Below are positions 7,010-10,217 of a stretch of DNA of 10,217 bases, one piece after another. Below the pieces are notes generated by a model that searched no databases, was not told the origin of the DNA, and worked only from the letters and a program-made list of their open reading frames with translations. Source of the DNA: an uncultured Lachnospiraceae bacterium (GTDB lineage: Bacteria > Bacillota > Clostridia > Lachnospirales > Lachnospiraceae); the NCBI GenBank assembly GCA_947175305.1, contig CAMWMO010000011.1, forward strand, positions 1-10,217. The letters run 5' to 3'. How positions within the stretch are numbered: the stretch's first letter is position 1; every line of letters begins with the position of its first letter. The position numbers and the translations under genes are program-made.

Positions 7010-8026
7010 ATGTTAGGAAAGCAGAGTATTCGGTTTGAAAAGAAGCCATATATCATTGGAAGCGGCTCCATCGTGGGAAACAAGGAAGCAGAGGGTCCCA
7101 TGGGTGAGCTGTTTGACAAGATCGGTTATGACGATAAATTCGGAGCGGCAAACTGGGAAGAAGCGGAGAGCAGCCTGCAGAAGGAGGCGCTGGAGATCGC
7201 TCTTTCCAAGGCTGGGCTGAAAAAGACCGATATGCAGATCGTCTTTGCGGGAGATCTGCTGGGGCAGTCCATTGCCAGCAGCTTCGGCATGGCGGGATAT
7301 CAGTTGCCCCATGTGGGACTTTACGGCGCCTGCTCCACCTGCGGCCTGTCCCTGACCGTGGGCGGGGCGATGATCGCCGCCGGGTTTGTGGAGAAGGCGG
7401 CATGTGTCACTTCCAGTCATTTTGCCAGCGCGGAGAAAGAGTTCCGCTTTCCTCTGGCTTACGGAAACCAGCGGCCCAAGTCGGCGACCTGGACGGTGAC
7501 GGGAAGCGGCGCTTTTATTCTGTCTGAGGAGCCGGGACAAAAGGTGCGGGCTGTGATGGAGGGAGCCACCATCGGTAAGATCGTGGATTACGGCGTGAAG
7601 GATTCCATGAATATGGGCGCGTGCATGGCTCCCGCGGCGGCGGATACGATTCGGCAGAATCTGGAGGATTTCGGAAGAAAGCCGGAGGATTACGATAAGA
7701 TCATCACCGGCGATCTGGGAATGGTAGGGCAGAAGCTTCTGTTTGACCTGCTCGAAGAGCAGCAGATCGATATCAGCAGACAGCATATGGACTGTGGCAT
7801 CGAGATCTATGAGAGTGAAAAACAGCATACGGATGCGGGCGGCTCCGGCTGCGGATGCAGTGCGGTGGTGCTGTCGGCTTATATTCTGAAAAAGCTGGAG
7901 GAAGGCGTGTGGAACCGGGTGCTTTTTGTACCTACGGGAGCGCTTCTTAGTAAGACCAGCTACAACGAAGGACAGTCGATTCCGGGAATCGCCCACGGGG
8001 TGGTGCTGGAACATTATGAAAAATAA
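7010..8026 (+). CDS. spoVAD: Stage V sporulation protein AD (SpoVAD)
   Basis: A 338-residue SpoVAD, matching the usual family length. SpoVA proteins sit in the spore inner membrane and move dipicolinic acid in during sporulation and out during germination; SpoVAD is the soluble-type, thiolase-fold subunit that binds dipicolinic acid in Bacillus. Visible thiolase-like features include the YGACSTCGLSL segment with Cys108 at the old nucleophile position, TGSGAFILSEE (164-174), HTDAGGSGCGCSAVVLSAY (273-291) and the C-terminal SIPGIAHGVVLEHYE. The start is ATG 7010, five bases after GGAGG (7000-7004); the ATG at 6998 overlaps that site and would add four residues. Neighbours are pyrF upstream and a terminator downstream, so the usual spoVAC and spoVAE partners are missing here. 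Confidence 0.93.
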   Translation: MLGKQSIRFEKKPYIIGSGSIVGNKEAEGPMGELFDKIGYDDKFGAANWEEAESSLQKEALEIALSKAGLKKTDMQIVFAGDLLGQSIASSFGMAGYQLPHVGLYGACSTCGLSLTVGGAMIAAGFVEKAACVTSSHFASAEKEFRFPLAYGNQRPKSATWTVTGSGAFILSEEPGQKVRAVMEGATIGKIVDYGVKDSMNMGACMAPAAADTIRQNLEDFGRKPEDYDKIITGDLGMVGQKLLFDLLEEQQIDISRQHMDCGIEIYESEKQHTDAGGSGCGCSAVVLSAYILKKLEEGVWNRVLFVPTGALLSKTSYNEGQSIPGIAHGVVLEHYEK

Positions 8027-8046
8027 TATAAAGAAGAGAGGCGTAG

Positions 8047-8089
8047 CGGGCTGTTGCACTAATTAAATTAGTACGACAGCTCCGTTTTT
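8047..8089 (+). terminator. Rho-independent terminator after spoVAD
   Basis: A long stem starts 20 bases after the spoVAD stop. CGGG-CTGTTG-c-ACTAATT pairs with AATTAGT-a-CGACAG-CtCCG (one G-T pair, one mismatch, one bulged T) and is followed by TTTTT (8085-8089). It closes the spoVAD transcript and marks the border between the GC-rich core and the AT-rich island. Confidence 0.75.
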
Positions 8090-8191
8090 CTTTATCCTGT
8101 AGTTTCTGGTAATAAAGATCATTCATACCATTGAAATTTTGGCTATAGATTTAGTAGGTAATTTAGTAGAAGGAGGAGTAGAAGGAAATTA

Positions 8192-8220
8192 TTGAAGAGA
8201 GGAAGTTTATTGGATATAAT
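8192..8220 (+). promoter_or_regulatory. Promoter of the toxin-antitoxin pair
   Basis: TTGAAG (8192-8197), a 17-base spacer, then a perfect TATAAT (8215-8220). Transcription would start near 8227, leaving about 75 untranslated bases before the antitoxin ATG. That leader holds a short inverted repeat, ATCAAT (8240-8245) and ATTGAT (8269-8274), and the palindrome CAATATTG (8265-8272). These could be operator half-sites, but they are short. The rest of 8090-8302 shows no gene. Confidence 0.6.
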
Positions 8221-8302
8221 ATATATGAGTAACATTTAGATCAATTAGCTAAGTCGGGCAGTTGCAATATTGATTCTGAAAATAAAATTGGAGGTGGAAT
8301 AT

Positions 8303-8569
8303 ATGACTCTACGGCAGGAAGCTTATGCTATGATTGATTCATTGCAGGATGATGATAGCCTTAGATTCTTTATAGATATGATAAGACGGTTTAATGTAGT
8401 AACGAAAAGAACGGAGGAAATATCCGGTGGTCAAAGTATGCTTTCTGAAAAAAGACAGGCATTTTTACACATGGAAGAACTAAGAAAGAAGTATCCCTTT
8501 CCCAAAGATTATGATTATGAACAAGTTAGAAGGGAGAGTATGGAACAAAAATATGGTTGCACTAATTGA
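8303..8569 (+). CDS. Putative type II antitoxin partner of a PIN toxin
   Basis: An 88-residue, charged, mostly helical protein. Its C-terminal half (SEKRQAFLHMEELRKKYPF, then DYDYEQVRRE and EQKYG) resembles the tails of antitoxins paired with PIN toxins, where a lysine/arginine helix is followed by a D-rich turn and a final E-RYG-like end. The N-terminus (MTLRQEAYAMIDSLQDDD) would be the regulatory or dimer part. The start is ATG 8303, seven bases after GGAGGT (8290-8295); a longer in-frame start at ATT 8270 has no ribosome binding site. It overlaps the PIN reading frame by 17 bases, the usual layout for such operons. The call rests on context plus the C-terminal pattern; the exact antitoxin family is not identified. 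Confidence 0.65.
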   Translation: MTLRQEAYAMIDSLQDDDSLRFFIDMIRRFNVVTKRTEEISGGQSMLSEKRQAFLHMEELRKKYPFPKDYDYEQVRRESMEQKYGCTN

Positions 8570-8962
8570 TACAAATGTCATATTAAACTATATTACAGAT
8601 CGTGAGGATCGTTTTAGAGATTCTTCAAAACAGGTTATGGATTTATGTTCTCAGGGAAAAGCCGATGATATATAGCTTTTCATTCATTGTCCATTATCTG
8701 GTACTCATTACGACTTACGGATGAAGTAAAACGTATGTGGCTGAAAAATATTTGCAGGATATTGACGGTTGTAGGTGCTTCACATGAGCAGGTTTTAGAG
8801 GCAATAGATAATGTACAGTTTAATGATTTTGAGGATTGCTTGCAAGATGAATGCGCGAGAAGAGTAAATGCAGATTGCTTGGTAACATGCAACATGAAAG
8901 ATTTTAAGACAGCCAAAACAAAAGTTTACAGCCCGGATGAGTTTGTTTTATTGTTGAGATAA
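8553..8962 (+). pseudogene. PIN-domain toxin (VapC-like RNase), frameshifted
   Basis: ATG 8553 opens a frame beginning MVALIDTNVILNYITDRED, the classic PIN start with Asp6 and Asn8. It stops at TAG 8673-8675 after 40 codons. The rest of the domain continues one frame over from TAT 8669: YIAFHSLSIIWYSLR, then the acidic motif FNDFEDCLQDECARRVNADCLVT and NMKDF, ending in SPDEFVLLL and TAA at 8962. One missing base near 8667-8668 (expected G-Y-I-A after KAD) restores a full-length protein of about 136 residues. The metal-binding acids are thus split across two frames and the toxin should be inactive. PIN toxins are Mg-dependent RNases, often cutting tRNA. A sequencing error is the main alternative. 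Confidence 0.8.
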
Positions 8963-9159
8963 TCTTGTATTTCGGAACGACGCTTTAGCATCAGCTACCT
9001 TAATAGTGGGTTCCTGTCTTGAACTCAAAAAACTTGACAACCCGCTTCAAAATCGATAACTTATTATCATATAAATTTATTCTTATCGTTTTATCATTTG
9101 TGCGTCTCGCACATTCGGCGATTTCTGCCGGAGATTCCAACTTTTTGCTTGGAGGAACA

Positions 9160-9331
9160 AATGTATATGGTATTATCACCAGGATGGATATATTCGGACA
9201 GGGGATACCGGTCTATACGATAAACCGACGTTTTGAAGGGACGAATGAGTTATTTGATGACGGAAGGCATGAAGCATTTCAAAGAAGAAGGTAATGAAGG
9301 AGTTGTAGGAGCAATTTCGAAAGTTATATAA
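9160..9331 (+). pseudogene. Possible remnant of an Rpn-type PD-(D/E)XK nuclease/transposase
   Basis: A short segment reads GIITRMDIFGQGIPVYTINR then FEGTNELFDDG, which resembles the middle of Rpn family nuclease/transposase proteins of Lachnospiraceae (pattern D-FG-G-P-YT--R--E----DG). Reading then breaks. A second frame (9245-9331) gives EGMKHFKEEGNEGVV, similar to the RVRYFKE--EGV segment near the end of that family. The nuclease core is absent, no ribosome binding site precedes the open frame (nominal TTG at 9019), and frames change. It looks like a deleted, decayed copy. Recognition is from memory of the family and is tentative. The flanking stretch 8963-9159 holds nothing else I recognise. 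Confidence 0.35.
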
Positions 9332-9337
9332 AGGGTT

Positions 9338-9383
9338 AAAACCGTCTGATAACAGGTGACTAACTTGTTATCGGGCGGTTTTT
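9338..9383 (+). terminator. Strong hairpin terminator
   Basis: AAAACCGTCTGATAACA (9338-9354) pairs over its whole length with TGTTATCGGGCGGTTTT (9366-9382), using three G-T pairs, and ends in a T-run. The left arm starts with A's, so it could also stop transcripts from the other strand. It begins seven bases after the remnant's last stop codon (9331) and insulates the regulatory region that follows. Confidence 0.8.
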
Positions 9384-9423
9384 ATATTACAAGAGGAGTA
9401 AGCGAGTCTCTGCTTTTTTTGCA

Positions 9424-9463
9424 AAAAACTGCAATCCATACCCCAAAAACTGCAATCCGTACC
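9424..9463. promoter_or_regulatory. Tandem LytTR-like binding repeats
   Basis: Two direct repeats, AAAAACTGCAATCCATACC (9424-9442) and AAAAACTGCAATCCGTACC (9445-9463), agree at 18 of 19 bases and lie 21 bases apart, two helical turns, so both face the same side of the DNA. Read on the minus strand the core is GCAGTTTTT, close to the AgrA/LytTR half-site ([TA][AC][CA]GTTN[AG][TG], tandem sites 12 bases apart, period 21). A third GCAGTT core lies on the plus strand at 9470-9475. A LytTR-class response regulator as binder is inference, supported by the broken response-regulator gene downstream. Confidence 0.6.
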
Positions 9464-9493
9464 ATAACGGCAGTTATCCTGATTTTCATAGAT

Positions 9494-9499
9494 TATAAT
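9494..9499 (+). promoter_or_regulatory. -10 element of an activator-dependent promoter
   Basis: A perfect TATAAT with no recognisable -35 at 16-18 bases upstream (the sequence there is GCAGTTAT). The tandem repeats at 9424-9463 end 30 bases ahead, the place expected for an activator that substitutes for the -35. Transcription would start near 9506 and cover the 24-residue reading frame at 9547. Confidence 0.55.
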
Positions 9500-9546
9500 A
9501 GAGAAACCAACAAATCCGGCAAACATAAAAAAGGAGTTTACAAGAC

Positions 9547-9621
9547 ATGGCAGAGGAAAGGAGAATCTTAGCAAGCAAGGGCTTAGTGCGTCTTTTTTCT
9601 GCTTATTTTAAGGAGGTGTAA
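9547..9621 (+). CDS. Small 24-residue peptide (MAEERRILAS...AYFKEV)
   Basis: A short reading frame from ATG 9547 to TAA 9619-9621, with AAGGAG (9531-9536) ten bases upstream, a little long but usable. The peptide has a charged N-terminus and an alternating hydrophobic/basic remainder (ILASKGLVRLFSAYFKEV) that can form an amphipathic helix. It has no cysteine, so it is not a usual AgrD-type thiolactone precursor, and no signal peptide. Its last codons (AAG GAG GTG) contain the ribosome binding site of the next start, GTG 9624, so the two are coupled. It sits directly under the LytTR-like promoter. It could be a secreted peptide, a leader, or the remnant of a longer gene; function is unknown. 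Confidence 0.45.
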   Translation: MAEERRILASKGLVRLFSAYFKEV

Positions 9622-9623
9622 CG

Positions 9624-9892
9624 GTGAAATACAGGATCGGAAAAATGCTTTCCAGGTCCTGTTTATGGATATCAGCCTGCAGGGCAGAGACGGGATGGAA
9701 AGCGCAAAGAGCCTGCGACCGGAAGGCTTTGAGGACGTTATCATCTTTATGTCCCCGACATCGGAATACGCGATGGACGCATGGGAGATAAGGGCAGCGC
9801 ATTATCTTATCAATCCTGTCGGTCAGAAAGAGATTGACACAGCAATGAACAGAGCCATAGAAAAACTAGGTCATATAAAATTTATGCATTAA
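9624..9892 (+). pseudogene. LytTR/AgrA-type response regulator, internally deleted and truncated
   Basis: GTG 9624, with AAGGAGG (9610-9616) seven bases before it, begins MKYRI, the usual opening of these regulators, but the frame then turns to nonsense and stops at 9791. The rest of a receiver domain is readable one frame over from about 9635: FQVLFMDISLQGRDGMESAK with the phospho-acceptor Asp, then VIIFMSPTSEYAMDAWEIRAAHYLINPV, with the conserved Ser/Thr switch region and Lys-Pro motif altered to Asn-Pro (INPV for the usual L-KPV). The stretch expected between, about 40-50 residues including the acidic pair, is missing. After NPV only some 25 residues follow before the stop at 9892, so the DNA-binding output domain is absent. 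The ATG at 9665 would give only a receiver fragment. It is a decayed regulator. Confidence 0.7.
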
Positions 9893-9961
9893 ATGGGAAC
9901 AGAGGAGCCGTGATCAAAGGCAGCGGCTTTACCATATTTGTAGTAGGGAGGAAGACAGATC

Positions 9962-10217
9962 ATGGATGAACAAAAAGCGTGGATCAAATCAAGGAGAAAG
10001 AGAAAGTTACGTTTCACAGCAGCTATACTTGCAGTGTGTCTGCTGGTGACGACCTATCCGGACATATTGGAGACGATATCCGTCTTTGCGGCGGGACTGT
10101 GCGGCGACGGCGGAACCATGTCCATAACCGGTTTTGTGGATCTGCCGGAGGAGACTGCGCAGCAGACCGTGCCGGTGGGGACAGACATTTCCGAACTGGA
10201 ACTGCCCGACACGCTGG
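9962..10217 (+). CDS. Secreted surface protein, N-terminal part (3' end outside window)
   Basis: ATG 9962 follows GGGAGG (9946-9951). The first 85 residues show a long signal peptide: basic KSRRKRKLR, hydrophobic FTAAILAVCLLVTT, then a possible cleavage near VFAAG (about residue 43). The mature start reads ITGFVDLPEETAQQTVPVGTDISELELPDTL, which resembles a repeated beta-sandwich unit (F--LPE--A-Q-V-VGT----L-LP-TL) in large cell-wall surface proteins of gut Clostridia. This is probably the first of several such units. The frame is open to the window end, so anchor and total length are unknown. Base use returns to GC-rich here, unlike the preceding island. The adhesin-like role is inference. 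Confidence 0.75.
   Translation, partial: MDEQKAWIKSRRKRKLRFTAAILAVCLLVTTYPDILETISVFAAGLCGDGGTMSITGFVDLPEETAQQTVPVGTDISELELPDTL

Noticed and set aside
7013..8059. Minus-strand open frame opposite spoVAD (348 codons)
   Set aside because: It is a shadow of a well supported SpoVAD; its translation is rich in His, Arg and Leu without a known fold and it starts inside the terminator region.
8053..8567. 12-base direct repeat GTTGCACTAATT at 8053-8064 and 8556-8567 as an attachment or target-site duplication
   Set aside because: A few 12-base matches are expected by chance in 10 kb. One copy is part of the spoVAD terminator stem and the other is inside the PIN start, with no element bounded by them.
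8660..8680. Programmed frameshift in the PIN toxin
   Set aside because: There is no slippery heptamer; a -1 slip at GAT-GAT would place the tRNA on mismatched bases and the new frame has TGA at 8666-8668 just before it. A plain one-base deletion is simpler.
9019..9294. Plus-strand open frame of 91 codons as an intact gene
   Set aside because: It starts at TTG without a ribosome binding site, its first half resembles nothing, and only an internal piece looks like Rpn proteins, so it is treated as a remnant.
9424..9463. The two 19-base repeats as a minimal CRISPR array
   Set aside because: Only two units with a 2-base gap, no spacer-length interval and no cas genes; spacing and position fit a regulator site.
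9907..9930. AGCCG...CGGCT inverted repeat upstream of the surface-protein gene
   Set aside because: A five-base stem with a 13-base loop and no T-run; too weak to call a terminator or riboswitch.

Overview
The window most likely comes from a spore-forming, gut-type Clostridia, probably Lachnospiraceae. The evidence is a long-form (group 2) PyrF, a SpoVAD, strong AGGAGG ribosome binding sites, TTG and GTG starts, and protein sequences typical of that family. No 16S rRNA or other direct taxonomic marker is present, so this is inference.

Bases 1-8030 are a dense, GC-rich core with every gene on the plus strand. (1) The end of an alpha/beta hydrolase, cut by the left edge. (2) A predicted transcription unit starting at an extended -10 promoter (548-556). 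It encodes a 972-residue membrane sensor, with two solute-binding domains, a transmembrane segment, a degenerate GGDEF domain and an intact EAL domain, followed with a 4-base overlap by a membrane-anchored DUF218 (YdcF/SanA-type) protein. (3) A 160-base intergenic block of nested inverted repeats. (4) A tightly packed set: a TPR lipoprotein, a Nudix-fold protein that has lost its catalytic glutamates, and pyrF starting on TTG with a 4-base overlap. (5) spoVAD, standing alone without spoVAC or spoVAE, behind a close match to a forespore sigma-G promoter and ahead of a hairpin terminator.

Bases 8090-9960 are a different kind of DNA: AT-rich, with few genes, and full of broken ones. It holds a type II toxin-antitoxin pair with an intact antitoxin and a frameshifted PIN toxin. 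Next come a likely remnant of an Rpn-type nuclease/transposase, a strong terminator, and a LytTR-like regulatory region of two 19-base direct repeats at a 21-base period ahead of a TATAAT box. That promoter would drive a 24-residue peptide and then a response-regulator gene that has lost part of its receiver domain and all of its DNA-binding domain. The whole looks like a decaying accessory island.

From 9962 to the right edge, GC-rich sequence resumes with the start of a secreted surface protein that runs out of the window.

The most unusual items are the folded intergenic element at 4257-4418, the LytTR-like tandem site with its small peptide, and the orphan spoVAD with its own sigma-G promoter.
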